From Pseudomonas fluorescens (GTDB lineage Bacteria > Pseudomonadota > Gammaproteobacteria > Pseudomonadales > Pseudomonadaceae): 64,000 nucleotides of DNA. Made by a program: the position numbers and the translations under genes. The notes under the pieces are model-generated. The model ran no database searches and was not told where the DNA came from. It saw nothing but the letters and a program-made list of their open reading frames with translations. Each line of letters begins with the position of its first letter. Positions within the stretch are counted from its first letter, which is position 1. The stretch is from assembly GCF_001623525.1 (NCBI RefSeq), contig NZ_CP015225.1:3410001-3474000 (forward strand), written 5' to 3'. Below are positions 1 through 8,429 of this stretch, piece by piece.

Positions 1-256
1 TCGCCAGGCCCCAGCCCATCAACTTGCTACGCGAACCGGTATCGGCCATGCGTCCCAATGGCAACCCGGCGATGGCGTAGACGATGGTGAAAGCGGTGCC
101 GATGATGCCGATCTGGAAGTCGCTGAGACTCCACTCCATGCGGATCGGCTCGATGATGATCGCCGGGATGGTGCGGTCGAAGAAGTTGAACAGGTTGGCC
201 AAAAACAACAGGAACAGAATGCGCCAGGCATTCGCCGCTTGGGTCGAGTTCTGCAT
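1..256 (-). CDS. MFS transporter, N-terminal part (runs off the window)
   Basis: The first 85 residues of a major facilitator superfamily permease are encoded on the minus strand; the rest lies before the window. The visible part has a short cytoplasmic N-terminus, a first membrane helix with the charged FNFFDRT stretch, a second helix, and then the loop 2-3 signature (GLPLGRMADTGSRSKL), which fits MFS motif A. The style resembles spinster/anion-cation symporter-like MFS proteins. The substrate cannot be told from this fragment. It starts at ATG 256 and is transcribed away from the tubulin-like gene, so the 350-bp gap to the right serves as a divergent promoter region. Confidence 0.85.
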   Translation of the reverse strand, partial: MQNSTQAANAWRILFLLFLANLFNFFDRTIPAIIIEPIRMEWSLSDFQIGIIGTAFTIVYAIAGLPLGRMADTGSRSKLMGWGLA

Positions 257-608
257 GGGTCCGTCTCTTTTATTGTTATGGAGCATTAGCGGAATCTGCA
301 ATCTAGACAGCGGCGCGCGGGCTGTCTCCAATCATTCGCAAGGCTGATACCCACCCATGGCGAGCGGCGCGTTTCTTGATAACGGTCAATTACCTGTAAC
401 AATTGCCATCATTTCGCCCATTCTTGATTAAAGATCGTCTCCCGGTGGCCGATTCAACCTATCAGGAAAGAATCTCTCGAGCTGCCCCCCAGGCTATAGC
501 CCTGGACGCTCGGGACCGACCTTCGCGCCATCCAGGACGCGAGCTCCCATCCGCGATGGTTCGATGACAGCGCTCGTCGAGCCAACCAGTTCAGGCATAT
601 GGCGCACA
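257..608. other. Intergenic region, divergent promoters
   Basis: No convincing gene is seen in these 352 bases. The stretch separates the MFS gene from the tubulin-like gene and should hold promoters for both. A perfect 10-bp palindrome (ggctatagcc, 492-501) inside a slightly longer imperfect inverted repeat (CCAGG...CCTGG) is the only notable structure. It could be an operator, but no regulator is encoded nearby. Confidence 0.5.
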
Positions 609-2786
609 ATGACTTCCAAAAAAACAGCCACTGCGGTATCCGATCTGACCCTGAGCCCAGCCGCCAATGGCCCTGAAGCCTCGAAACCATCGAGCAGCTC
701 GCGTCCCCTGTCGACTCAGCAGTATCTGTATTTCACCGAAACCAACACCGACCGCATCCTCGACAACCTCGACGGCCTGCGCGACGCGGTGTTCCCACGA
801 CCGCCCCATCTGGTAGAGGACGAGAGCGACCGCACTCAGCAGGAATTCCCCTCGGTCTGCCTGATCGGCCTGGGCCGCTGCGGCTCCAACATCGCCCTCG
901 ACGTGGCCGAGCTGGTGTACAACGCCCGCAAGTTCTACCTCAACGAATTCAATGCTGAAGACAAGGCCTACAGCGACAAGGGCTACAGCCCCGCGCAGTG
1001 GATCCGCAACAACCTGCGCCTGGGCACCAGCAAGGCCAGCAAACCGGTGTTCCTGGTAGAACCGCTGGTGATGCTCGGCGACCTGGACAAGGACATCGCC
1101 GGGCGCATCCGTTTCTCGCGCAAGGGTGAGAAAAGCGGCTTTTTGCGCGACTACAGTAAGATGAAGATCATGGACCTCTCGGAAGTCCACGCCGGTGGCG
1201 CCGGTAACGCGCCGATCCTGGGCCAGTACCTGGCCAAGATCATCCTGAACAAGGACACCCAGCGCTTCTCCAGCCCCGACTGGAAAATGATCCACTCGTA
1301 CCTGATCGACAGCTGCGGCATCAAGGCCAACCAGTCGCGCCTGTACTTCTCGATCTTCAGTGCCGGCGGCGGTACCGGTTCGGGCATGGCCTCGGAGTTC
1401 GGCCTGGCCCAGCAATACTCGTACATGAACAAGACGTTCGACACCAAGCCGATGGACGAACACGACAGCAAGAGCGGTCACTCCTTCGTCTTCGAACCGA
1501 TTTTTACCAGCGGCATCTGTGTATTGCCGAACATTTCCGACCACCGCAGCGAAATGTCCGAGGCCTTGCACATCAACGCCGGACGCCTGCTGTGCAAGTA
1601 CCTGTCGGAAGAATGGGATTTCTCGTACAACTTCGCCAACGAAGACAGCAGCGAAGCCAGCGTGATGGGGCGTATCCGCCCCTGGAACGCGATGATGCTG
1701 ATCTCCAACGACATCATGCGCTACGCCGAAGAAAGCGATGACGGCAACATCCAGAACATTGACGTCAATGCCATGGAGAAGCACGCCAACCAGTACATCT
1801 CCCAGCAGATCTTCAACATCCTGACGGCCCAGGCCGTGACCACCGACTACGACCAGAACTATTTCCGTCGTGCCGGCATCGACATCGGCGAAACCATTCG
1901 CCTGGACGCCAACGACCTGTTCATGAGCCTGGCCGGCCCGGTGGCGATTGCCTACGCCGAATCCGTCGTCCCGGAAACCCCGGCGCCCAGCGGCGACAAG
2001 TTCAAGGTGTTCGAGAAAGAACCGCCGCGCCTGAACATCGACGACCTGTTCTTCCGCTCCATCGACCTGCCGCACTTCAACAAAGTCACCCAGGCCATCG
2101 AAGGCATCAGCCTGCTGCCGATCGAATCCAAGCGCTACCGCGCCTCCCTGGAGCAATACAAGAATTCCGGCTACGACGCCGCGGCCCTGCATGACCTGCA
2201 CTTCTTCAAGAATTGCTCGTCGGTGGTGTCCATCGTCTCCCTGCCCAAGGACTACAAGCTGTCCTACATGGACCTGAACCGGCTCAAGACCCACCTCAAC
2301 AGCCTGTTCCCCAACACCACCCTCAAGCGTTACGCGTTGGTGATCGGCGCGTCGGCCAACCTGTCGCTGACCACCCTGATCGCCAAGAGCCCGTGCCTGT
2401 CGGATGATTTCCTGACCCTGATCGTGGCCTTCATCAAACGTTGCTTCGCCCGCACCCCGTACCGCTTCGACGATACCCTGGACAACTCGATCCTGGACTT
2501 CATCATCAATGAAGACTTCGACGAAGAACGGATCGACGACCTGCTCAACGAATTCGAAAACCCGGCGAAGATCCTCGACACCAACTGGTACGCGATCAAG
2601 CCGATGTACGAGAAGAAGTATCGCGAGCTGATCAACGACAAGGACAAGTTCGTCTCGATCAACGATATCCGCCTGTCCCGCGACTGCGTGAAAAAGGCCA
2701 TCAAGTACCTGCGCGAGATCTACCGTCACCGCATTGGCAAGACCAAGGTCATTTCCTTGAATAACCATACTGGCAGGACTTACTGA
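609..2786 (+). CDS. Tubulin/FtsZ-like GTPase-fold protein, large, function unknown
   Basis: A 725-residue protein with the hallmarks of the tubulin/FtsZ superfamily. It has an N-terminal beta-strand with a glycine-rich loop (LIGLGRCGSNI, residues about 85-95), the phosphate-binding signature GGGTGSG at about 253-259, and further on RLDAND at about 431-436, which resembles the FtsZ T7 loop NxDxxD that completes the GTPase site of the neighbouring subunit. At 725 residues it is about twice FtsZ length; the C-terminal half (from about 470) has no motif I recognise. It may belong to the bacterial 'tubulin-like' Pfam family, but this was not checked. No membrane segment or signal peptide is seen. 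An ATG at 564 is also in frame; I prefer 609 (MTSKKTATAV) because residues before it look unrelated, though neither start has a strong ribosome site. It stands alone, followed by REPs and an IS. Polymerisation and function are unknown. Confidence 0.8.
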   Translation: MTSKKTATAVSDLTLSPAANGPEASKPSSSSRPLSTQQYLYFTETNTDRILDNLDGLRDAVFPRPPHLVEDESDRTQQEFPSVCLIGLGRCGSNIALDVAELVYNARKFYLNEFNAEDKAYSDKGYSPAQWIRNNLRLGTSKASKPVFLVEPLVMLGDLDKDIAGRIRFSRKGEKSGFLRDYSKMKIMDLSEVHAGGAGNAPILGQYLAKIILNKDTQRFSSPDWKMIHSYLIDSCGIKANQSRLYFSIFSAGGGTGSGMASEFGLAQQYSYMNKTFDTKPMDEHDSKSGHSFVFEPIFTSGICVLPNISDHRSEMSEALHINAGRLLCKYLSEEWDFSYNFANEDSSEASVMGRIRPWNAMMLISNDIMRYAEESDDGNIQNIDVNAMEKHANQYISQQIFNILTAQAVTTDYDQNYFRRAGIDIGETIRLDANDLFMSLAGPVAIAYAESVVPETPAPSGDKFKVFEKEPPRLNIDDLFFRSIDLPHFNKVTQAIEGISLLPIESKRYRASLEQYKNSGYDAAALHDLHFFKNCSSVVSIVSLPKDYKLSYMDLNRLKTHLNSLFPNTTLKRYALVIGASANLSLTTLIAKSPCLSDDFLTLIVAFIKRCFARTPYRFDDTLDNSILDFIINEDFDEERIDDLLNEFENPAKILDTNWYAIKPMYEKKYRELINDKDKFVSINDIRLSRDCVKKAIKYLREIYRHRIGKTKVISLNNHTGRTY

Positions 2787-2812
2787 GGCCGGCCCAGCAC
2801 CGTGTTGCCTCC

Positions 2813-2838
2813 AATCGCGAGCAAGCTCGCTCCCACAG
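2813..2838 (-). repeat. REP, family A (GTGGGAGCGAGC type)
   Basis: The sequence atcgcgagcaagctcgctcccacag is the reverse complement of the family-A REP seen intact at 49175-49265. It faces the REP that was split by the adjacent IS110 element. Confidence 0.85.
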
Positions 2839-2891
2839 GGTTTTGTGTACACCGACCCACTGTGGGAGATTCTATGGTGCAGGACTACCCC

Positions 2892-3839
2892 CTAAATGCC
2901 TTTCGGTAAGTATTCGCTCTGGTTCTTCAGCAGGGCGAATACCACTCGGGCAAGCTTGCGGGCCAGTGCCACTAATGCTTCGGTTGTGCTGAGTCCCCGG
3001 GCCCTTAGTGCCTCATAAAAACCCTTCCATGCCGCTGTGCGCCTTGCCGACATCGCGGCGTTATGCATCAATCGACGGGCCTCTGGGTCACCTCGCTTAG
3101 ACAGGCAGCGGCGTCCCTTCTTTTTCCCTGAGTCCGATATACGCAGGTCTAGGCCCAGAAAAGCGATGAAGGCATCGGCATTTCTGAAATCCCCACGCTG
3201 AAACGACGTGAGCAAACGGGCACCGTTCAACAGGCCAATGCCTTCGACTTTCATGCAACGCTTGAGCTGAGCGCCCAAGCCAGCGGCTTCCAACTGCGTC
3301 TGGATTGTTTTCTCGAGCAAGATCTCCAGTCGTTGCATGGCTTTTATCTGGTTCTCAAAGGCCCTTTTGAGCAACGGTTCGTTGGACCAACTTTGCTTGA
3401 GGCTGACACGCGCCTGGACCAAGGCTGCCCGACGTCGGAAGAGGCTTATAAGCCGGCAATACAAGGGCGATGGCGGGGTCCACGGGTGCAACTGGTGGCC
3501 TTCGTTGTTCAAGTAGCGAGCCAACAACCGAGCATCCAGCGCATCGGTTTTAGCGCGAACTTTCACACCTTTGCGGTAATGGCTGAGCTCGTAGCCGCCG
3601 ATCATGTAGATCACACAGCCTTTCGCATAAGCCAGGTCGGCGAATTCCTGATGATAGATATTGGTGGCTTCGATGGCGACATCCACTGGCGCGGACAACT
3701 CCTTGAGCCACTTTTTGATCGCTGCCTTGGTGTTGGGGATCGCTTCCAGTCGATCTGTTTCTGCGTGATAAATCACCAACTCATCTTTGGCGACATCAAC
3801 ACCCACGATCGGCTTTGCGACAGAAACCGGCATTGCCAT
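2892..3839 (-). CDS. IS110-family transposase
   Basis: A 315-residue DEDD-type recombinase. The N-terminal RuvC-like domain begins VGVDVAKDEL (first catalytic Asp at about residue 14), has an acidic residue in the AIEAT segment near 57, and the KTDALDAR pair near 98-101. The C-terminal IS116/IS110/IS902 domain starts at VEGIGLLNGARLL and carries the serine region near LDLRISDSGKKKGRR. It is full length for the family and appears intact. The start at 3839 has a good ribosome site (cggagg); an alternative Met lies two codons in. The stop lies only 23 bp from the element's end, so nearly all non-coding DNA is upstream of the gene. Confidence 0.95.
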   Translation of the reverse strand: MAMPVSVAKPIVGVDVAKDELVIYHAETDRLEAIPNTKAAIKKWLKELSAPVDVAIEATNIYHQEFADLAYAKGCVIYMIGGYELSHYRKGVKVRAKTDALDARLLARYLNNEGHQLHPWTPPSPLYCRLISLFRRRAALVQARVSLKQSWSNEPLLKRAFENQIKAMQRLEILLEKTIQTQLEAAGLGAQLKRCMKVEGIGLLNGARLLTSFQRGDFRNADAFIAFLGLDLRISDSGKKKGRRCLSKRGDPEARRLMHNAAMSARRTAAWKGFYEALRARGLSTTEALVALARKLARVVFALLKNQSEYLPKGI

Positions 3840-3876
3840 TGAAAATCCTCCGGGCTAAGGTTTGAACACTTGAAGG

Positions 3877-4027
3877 GTTCACCCAGAGGCGCAGGCTTGT
3901 TCCTATCGTCGGTCTAGGCCAGATGCATTCTTTATCGGCGCTTGGGTGAAAGGAGGAGGGGTGAAATCTCCCACGGTCTGTACTGCGGCTAACAGTCAGA
4001 ATCGAGCTTTGTCCCTCCTCCTCCCTT
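3877..4027 (-). ncRNA. Predicted bridge (guide) RNA of IS110 element 1
   Basis: Read in the transposase direction, two stem-loops follow each other. The first stem pairs 4013-4022 with 3951-3960 (10 bp). Its loop holds AAGCTCG (complement of 4003-4009), identical to the left half of the REP target, and GTGGGAG (complement of 3968-3974), complementary to the right half including the CT core. The second stem pairs TGGGTG/CACCCA and GCGC/GCGC between 3938-3948 and 3880-3892. Its loop holds AGAAT (complement of 3927-3931), the element's right end, and ACAAG (complement of 3896-3900), complementary to the left end including CT. The order target loop then donor loop is that described for IS621 bridge RNA. 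Transcription itself is inferred, and the 5-nt donor matches are short. Confidence 0.7.
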
Positions 4028-4045
4028 CAAGTCCTACCATACAAG

Positions 4046-4068
4046 CGAGCTTGCTCGCGATAGCGGTC
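4046..4068 (+). repeat. Right part of the family-A REP split by IS110 element 1
   Basis: The sequence cgagcttgctcgcgatagcggt continues the REP whose first part (ctgtgggag) lies at 2860-2868 on the other side of the IS. Confidence 0.85.
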
Positions 4069-4250
4069 CTGAATCCTGCACCTGAACAACATCCAGAAAC
4101 AATTGAGCAGCCCAAAGGCTGCTCCATGAACTGTTCCCGTTACGTATACGTCACCCTGCCCTGTGGCGTTTCGCCACGGCAGGAAGCCATCACGCTACTC
4201 ACCTACACACTTTATTGTCTACCCGAACACGAACCAACCTGGTGCACTGA

Positions 4251-4556
4251 TCAGTTCGACGCCCCTTCCTGGATCATAATCCAGGGCGAAACCACCACCG
4301 CCCAAAGTTGCGGATCGCGTTCCAGAAAATCCAGCGCCCGCGTTTCAGACAGCTTGGCGAGCTGGTCGGCGGCCAGCCAGGCGGCGACTTTGGTACCTTC
4401 GTCCCGGGCGACGGCCTCGGCGGCGGCGATCAAATCCAGTGCCGGATCGACCCACAATAGGGCACCCTTGGCAAAGAACGGCTCCAGCTCTTTCCAGGTG
4501 ATGGATGCGGTTTCACCAAGCAGCTTGGCATAGAGGGTGCTAGGTTCTTGATTCAT
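4251..4556 (-). CDS. DUF2288 family protein
   Basis: A 101-residue soluble acidic protein. Segments such as WKELEPFFAKGALLWVDP, VARDEGTKVAAWLA and DPQLWAVVVSPW fit the DUF2288 family, small conserved proteins of proteobacteria without assigned function. There is no signal peptide or membrane segment. It starts at ATG 4556. It is transcribed away from the liv operon and towards the IS. The 200 bases between its stop and the REP hold only a GC-rich hairpin (cctgcc...ggcagg near 4157-4182) that could end transcription. Confidence 0.85.
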   Translation of the reverse strand: MNQEPSTLYAKLLGETASITWKELEPFFAKGALLWVDPALDLIAAAEAVARDEGTKVAAWLAADQLAKLSETRALDFLERDPQLWAVVVSPWIMIQEGASN

Positions 4557-4895
4557 GGGACCTGTCCGGAAAAGAAATCGGCGCGAATGATAACGTCGGT
4601 GGTCTGGCAGAAAAACCCGGTAGCAATTGCAGTACCGATTGAAAAGCGCAGGAAAGCCAAGGATTGCCGATATGACCGGACAAACCCCGCCGCCATTCTG
4701 TCTTTTTCTTTCAATTAAGCGACACCCTCAGGTTTTGCCCCCAAGCGCCAGCTTCCCTTGCCAACAATCGGCGCTCTACACTGTACCGGTACAGTTGCCG
4801 GGGGCATTTTCCGCGAGGGTATCCAAGATATCTGACCCGGTTCTGCTGCTACGGCGCCAGGACTATAAAAACTACAACAGCATGAGTGGAGCACT
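4557..4895. promoter_or_regulatory. Promoter region of livK with a 14-bp palindrome
   Basis: This 339-bp gap lies between the divergent DUF2288 gene and livK and holds no gene. A perfect palindrome, ctgtaccggtacag at 4781-4794, sits about 100 bp before the livK start and is a plausible operator. A tataaa stretch (about 4864) is too close to the start to be certain as a -10 box. The cognate regulator is unknown. Confidence 0.45.
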
Positions 4896-6023
4896 ATGAC
4901 TAAGGCTACTAAGCAGATTTCCAAACTGTTTGCCGCTATGGTTCTGGCCGGGGTTGCCAGCCATTCGTTCGCCGCCGACACCATCAAGATCGGCATCGCC
5001 GGCCCAAAAACCGGCCCTGTAGCCCAATACGGCGACATGCAATTCAGTGGCTCCAAAATGGCCATCGAGCAGATCAACGCCAAGGGTGGCGTCAACGGCA
5101 AGCAACTCGTCGCCGTTGAGTACGATGACGCCTGCGATCCAAAACAAGCGGTCGCGGTCGCGAACAAAGTCGTCAACGACGGCATCAAGTTCGTGGTCGG
5201 CCACCTGTGCTCCAGCTCCACCCAGCCGGCTTCGGACATCTATGAAGACGAAGGCGTGGTCATGATCACCCCGGCCGCTACCAGCCCGGACATCACCGCT
5301 CGCGGCTACAAGATGATCTTCCGCACCATCGGCCTGGACAGCGCCCAAGGCCCTGCGGCCGGCAACTACATCGCCGACCACGTCAAGCCGAAGATCGTTG
5401 CGGTCCTGCACGACAAGCAGCAGTACGGTGAAGGCATCGCCAGCGCCGTGAAGAAAACCCTCGAAGACAAAGGCGTGAAAGTGGCCGTCTTCGAAGGCGT
5501 GAACGCCGGCGACAAAGACTTCTCCTCGATGATCGCCAAGCTCAAGCAAGCCAACGTCGACTTCGTCTACTACGGCGGCTACCACCCGGAACTGGGCCTG
5601 ATCCTGCGTCAATCCCAGGAAAAAGGCCTGAAAGCCAAGTTCATGGGTCCGGAAGGCGTGGGTAACGACTCCATCTCGCAGATCGCCAAGGAATCTTCCG
5701 AAGGCTTGCTGGTAACCCTGCCGAAATCTTTCGACCAGGACCCTGCCAACATCGCCCTGGCTGACGCCTTCAAGGCCAAGAAAGAAGACCCGAGCGGTCC
5801 GTTCGTGTTCCCGTCCTACTCTGCCGTGACCGTGATCGCCGACGCCATCAAGGCTGCCAAGAGTGAAGACGCGGGCAAAGTGGCTGAAGCCATCCACGCC
5901 GGCACCTTCAAGACCCCTACCGGTGACTTGAGCTTCGACAAGAACGGCGACCTGAAAGACTTCAAGTTCGTGGTTTACGAGTGGCATTTCGGCAAACCTA
6001 AAACCGAAGCTTCGCCTCAGTAA
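4896..6023 (+). CDS. livK: High-affinity branched-chain amino acid ABC transporter, periplasmic binding protein
   Basis: A 375-residue periplasmic binding protein (BraC in P. aeruginosa; LivJ/LivK in E. coli) that delivers Leu, Ile and Val, and probably Ala/Thr, to the membrane complex. A cleavable signal peptide ends at SHSFAA (about 26). The mature part opens with DTIKIGIAGPKTGPVAQYGD, typical of type I periplasmic binding folds. Cys80 and Cys105 correspond to the conserved disulfide of LivJ/LivK. It starts at ATG 4896 after a gtggag ribosome site. A strong terminator follows at 6049, separating it from the permease genes and probably allowing a higher level of the binding protein than of the membrane parts. 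Confidence 0.95.
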   Translation: MTKATKQISKLFAAMVLAGVASHSFAADTIKIGIAGPKTGPVAQYGDMQFSGSKMAIEQINAKGGVNGKQLVAVEYDDACDPKQAVAVANKVVNDGIKFVVGHLCSSSTQPASDIYEDEGVVMITPAATSPDITARGYKMIFRTIGLDSAQGPAAGNYIADHVKPKIVAVLHDKQQYGEGIASAVKKTLEDKGVKVAVFEGVNAGDKDFSSMIAKLKQANVDFVYYGGYHPELGLILRQSQEKGLKAKFMGPEGVGNDSISQIAKESSEGLLVTLPKSFDQDPANIALADAFKAKKEDPSGPFVFPSYSAVTVIADAIKAAKSEDAGKVAEAIHAGTFKTPTGDLSFDKNGDLKDFKFVVYEWHFGKPKTEASPQ

Positions 6024-6048
6024 GGCCTGGCCTGACTGACTGCCAATA

Positions 6049-6078
6049 AAGCCCACGGCGTGCCGTGGGCTTTGTTTT
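6049..6078 (+). terminator. Intrinsic terminator between livK and livH
   Basis: Stem gcccacggc (6051-6059) and gccgtgggc (6062-6070) with a two-base loop, followed by tttgtttt. As livHMGF follow without another obvious promoter, it probably acts as a partial terminator. Confidence 0.85.
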
Positions 6079-6252
6079 AAATGTATTGGGCCGCGCTGGC
6101 GTGATCCGCCAGTCTCCCCACCTGAAAATCTCAAAACCGTCATCAGCGGTTCGCTGGCAAACCTCGTGCTCGAAGTGGATGCAGATCCACGGGGCCGGGC
6201 GGGAAAATGACTCCACCAGTGAAATGCGTATCAGGTTTTTAGGAGCGCTGTA

Positions 6253-7176
6253 ATGCCTGACATCTATCACTTCTTCCAGCAGCTGGTTAACGGCCTGACC
6301 GTTGGCAGCACGTATGCCCTGATCGCCATCGGCTATACGATGGTCTACGGCATCATTGGAATGATCAACTTCGCCCACGGCGAGGTGTACATGATCGGCT
6401 CCTACGTGGCGTTCATCGCCATCGCCGGGCTGGCCATGATGGGACTCGACAGTGTCCCGCTGTTGATGACCGCGGCTTTCATCGCGAGCATCGTCGTCAC
6501 CAGCTCCTATGGCTACAGCATCGAACGGATCGCCTACCGCCCCCTGCGCGGCAGCAACCGTCTGATCCCGTTGATTTCCGCCATCGGCATGTCGATCTTC
6601 CTGCAGAACACGGTACTGCTTTCGCAAGACTCCAAGGACAAATCCATACCCAACCTGATTCCCGGCAACTTTGCCATCGGGCCAGGTGGGGCACATGAAG
6701 TGCTGATTTCCTACATGCAAATCGTGGTGTTCGTGGTGACCCTGGTCGCCATGCTCGGCCTGACGCTGTTCATCTCCCGTTCCCGCCTGGGCCGCGCCTG
6801 CCGCGCCTGTGCCGAGGACATCAAGATGGCCAACCTGCTGGGCATCAACACCAACAACATCATCGCCCTGACCTTCGTCATCGGTGCGGCCCTGGCGGCC
6901 ATCGCCGCGGTGCTGTTGAGCATGCAATACGGCGTGATCAACCCCAACGCCGGCTTCCTCGTCGGCCTGAAAGCCTTCACCGCCGCGGTACTGGGCGGCA
7001 TCGGCAGCATTCCCGGCGCGATGCTCGGCGGGCTGGTACTGGGCGTGGCGGAAGCCTTTGGCGCCGACATCTTCGGCGACCAGTACAAGGACGTCGTGGC
7101 ATTCGGCTTGTTGGTTCTGGTTCTGTTATTCCGGCCGACCGGCATCCTGGGCCGTCCGGAGGTTGAGAAAGTATGA
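6253..7176 (+). CDS. livH: Branched-chain amino acid ABC transporter permease LivH (BraD)
   Basis: A 307-residue inner-membrane permease with about eight hydrophobic segments and the family sequences [20 protein letters not shown] at the N-terminus and [20 protein letters not shown] near residue 240, the cytoplasmic coupling-loop region. It forms the channel with LivM. It starts at ATG 6253 after ttttaggagcg. Its stop overlaps the livM start by four bases (ATGA), showing translational coupling. Confidence 0.95.
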   Translation: MPDIYHFFQQLVNGLTVGSTYALIAIGYTMVYGIIGMINFAHGEVYMIGSYVAFIAIAGLAMMGLDSVPLLMTAAFIASIVVTSSYGYSIERIAYRPLRGSNRLIPLISAIGMSIFLQNTVLLSQDSKDKSIPNLIPGNFAIGPGGAHEVLISYMQIVVFVVTLVAMLGLTLFISRSRLGRACRACAEDIKMANLLGINTNNIIALTFVIGAALAAIAAVLLSMQYGVINPNAGFLVGLKAFTAAVLGGIGSIPGAMLGGLVLGVAEAFGADIFGDQYKDVVAFGLLVLVLLFRPTGILGRPEVEKV

Positions 7177-8429
7177 CTAGGCATCTCAAATCGGCGCTCT
7201 TCAGCGCCCTGCTGGTCTGGGCCGTGGCCTACCCGGTACTGGGTCTTAAACTGACCATCGTCGGTATCAACCTGGAAGTGCACGGCACCAGCCCGGCCAT
7301 CCTGGCGACCATCGCCGTGTGTTCGCTGCTGATGTTCCTGCGGGTGCTGTTCAGCACACAGATCAGCGCCATGTGGAAGTCGTCGCCCGGCCTGCCGGTG
7401 ATCCCGGCCAAGGCCAGCAACTTCCTGACCCTGCCGACCACCCAGCGCTGGATCGTCCTGGCCCTGATCGTTGGCGCACTGGTGTGGCCGTTCTTCGGCT
7501 CCCGTGGTGCGGTGGACATCGCCACGCTGATCCTGATCTACGTGATGCTCGGCCTTGGCCTGAACATCGTGGTAGGCCTGGCCGGCCTGCTGGACCTGGG
7601 TTATGTCGGCTTCTACGCCGTCGGTGCCTACAGCTATGCGCTGCTGTCCCACTACTTCGGCCTGAGCTTCTGGATCTGCCTGCCGATCGCCGGGATGATG
7701 GCCGCCACCTTCGGTTTCCTGCTGGGGTTCCCGGTCCTGCGCTTGCGCGGTGACTACCTGGCCATCGTAACCCTGGGTTTTGGCGAGATCATCCGTCTGT
7801 TCCTGCGCAACCTGACCGACATCACCGGTGGCCCGAACGGCATCAGCAACATCGAGAAACCGACGTTCTTCGGCCTGACCTTCGAACGTAAAGCCGCCGA
7901 AGGCCTGCAGACCTTCCACGAGTACTTCGGCCTGGAATACAACTCGATCAACAAGGTGATTTTCCTCTACCTGGTTGCCCTGTTGCTGGCCCTGGCCGCG
8001 CTGTTCGTCATCAACCGGCTGCTGCGCATGCCGATCGGTCGCGCCTGGGAGGCACTGCGTGAAGACGAAATCGCTTGCCGCGCCCTGGGTCTCAACCCAA
8101 CCGTGATCAAACTGTCGGCGTTTACCCTCGGCGCTGCGTTCGCCGGTTTTGCCGGCAGTTTCTTCGCCGCCCGCCAGGGCCTGGTGACGCCGGAATCCTT
8201 CACCTTCATCGAGTCGGCGATCATCCTCGCCATCGTGGTGCTGGGTGGGATGGGCTCGCAGTTGGGCGTGATCCTGGCGGCCATCGTGATGATCCTGCTG
8301 CCTGAAATGATGCGTGAATTCAGCGAATACCGCATGTTGATGTTCGGTGCCCTGATGGTGCTGATGATGATCTGGCGTCCTCAAGGTCTGCTGCCTATGC
8401 AACGCCCCCACATGGAGCTGCGCAAATGA
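7173..8429 (+). CDS. livM: Branched-chain amino acid ABC transporter permease LivM (BraE)
   Basis: A 418-residue permease, the second half of the LivHM channel. It has an N-terminal extension of about 100 residues with hydrophobic segments, then the core with [27 protein letters not shown], and the coupling region [22 protein letters not shown] near residue 330. It overlaps livH by four bases upstream and livG by four bases downstream, so the three are made from one message. The extended N-terminus is usual for the proteobacterial LivM/BraE branch. Confidence 0.95.
   Translation: MTRHLKSALFSALLVWAVAYPVLGLKLTIVGINLEVHGTSPAILATIAVCSLLMFLRVLFSTQISAMWKSSPGLPVIPAKASNFLTLPTTQRWIVLALIVGALVWPFFGSRGAVDIATLILIYVMLGLGLNIVVGLAGLLDLGYVGFYAVGAYSYALLSHYFGLSFWICLPIAGMMAATFGFLLGFPVLRLRGDYLAIVTLGFGEIIRLFLRNLTDITGGPNGISNIEKPTFFGLTFERKAAEGLQTFHEYFGLEYNSINKVIFLYLVALLLALAALFVINRLLRMPIGRAWEALREDEIACRALGLNPTVIKLSAFTLGAAFAGFAGSFFAARQGLVTPESFTFIESAIILAIVVLGGMGSQLGVILAAIVMILLPEMMREFSEYRMLMFGALMVLMMIWRPQGLLPMQRPHMELRK

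Larger units (their letters stand above)
2869..4045 (-). mobile_element. IS110-family insertion sequence 1, inserted in a family-A REP
   Basis: The ends are set by reconstruction. Left flank ending ctgtgggag (to 2868) joined to right flank starting cgagcttgctcgcgatagcggt (from 4046) restores an intact family-A REP, as at 49175. The dinucleotide AG (CT on the transposase strand) is present at both borders (2867-2868 and 4044-4045), so the boundary is uncertain by two bases. Five bases inside each end lie subterminal inverted repeats, atggtgcaggact (2874-2886) and agtcctaccat (4030-4040), matching except for two extra bases. Length is about 1177 bp, with one transposase and a 205-bp non-coding leader before it. 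REP-directed insertion is known for some Pseudomonas IS110 elements. Confidence 0.93.

Noticed and set aside
609..2786. Phage spindle tubulin (PhuZ) or plasmid TubZ
   Set aside because: About twice as long, and no phage, partition or replication genes nearby.
591..2852. Long open frame (about 750 codons) antisense to the tubulin-like gene
   Set aside because: High-GC shadow frame; its translation is rich in Val, Gly, Gln and His without recognisable domains, while the plus-strand frame has clear tubulin motifs.
3946..4533. Plus-strand frame running from the IS leader into the DUF2288 region
   Set aside because: It crosses the IS boundary and the REP and is antisense to a conserved gene; not a real gene.
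4872..6143. Open frame antisense to livK (about 420 codons)
   Set aside because: Shadow of a GC-rich gene; the plus strand encodes an evident binding protein with signal peptide.
6711..8411. Long antisense frame across livH and livM
   Set aside because: His/Gln/Asp-rich low-complexity translation typical of the opposite strand of membrane-protein genes.
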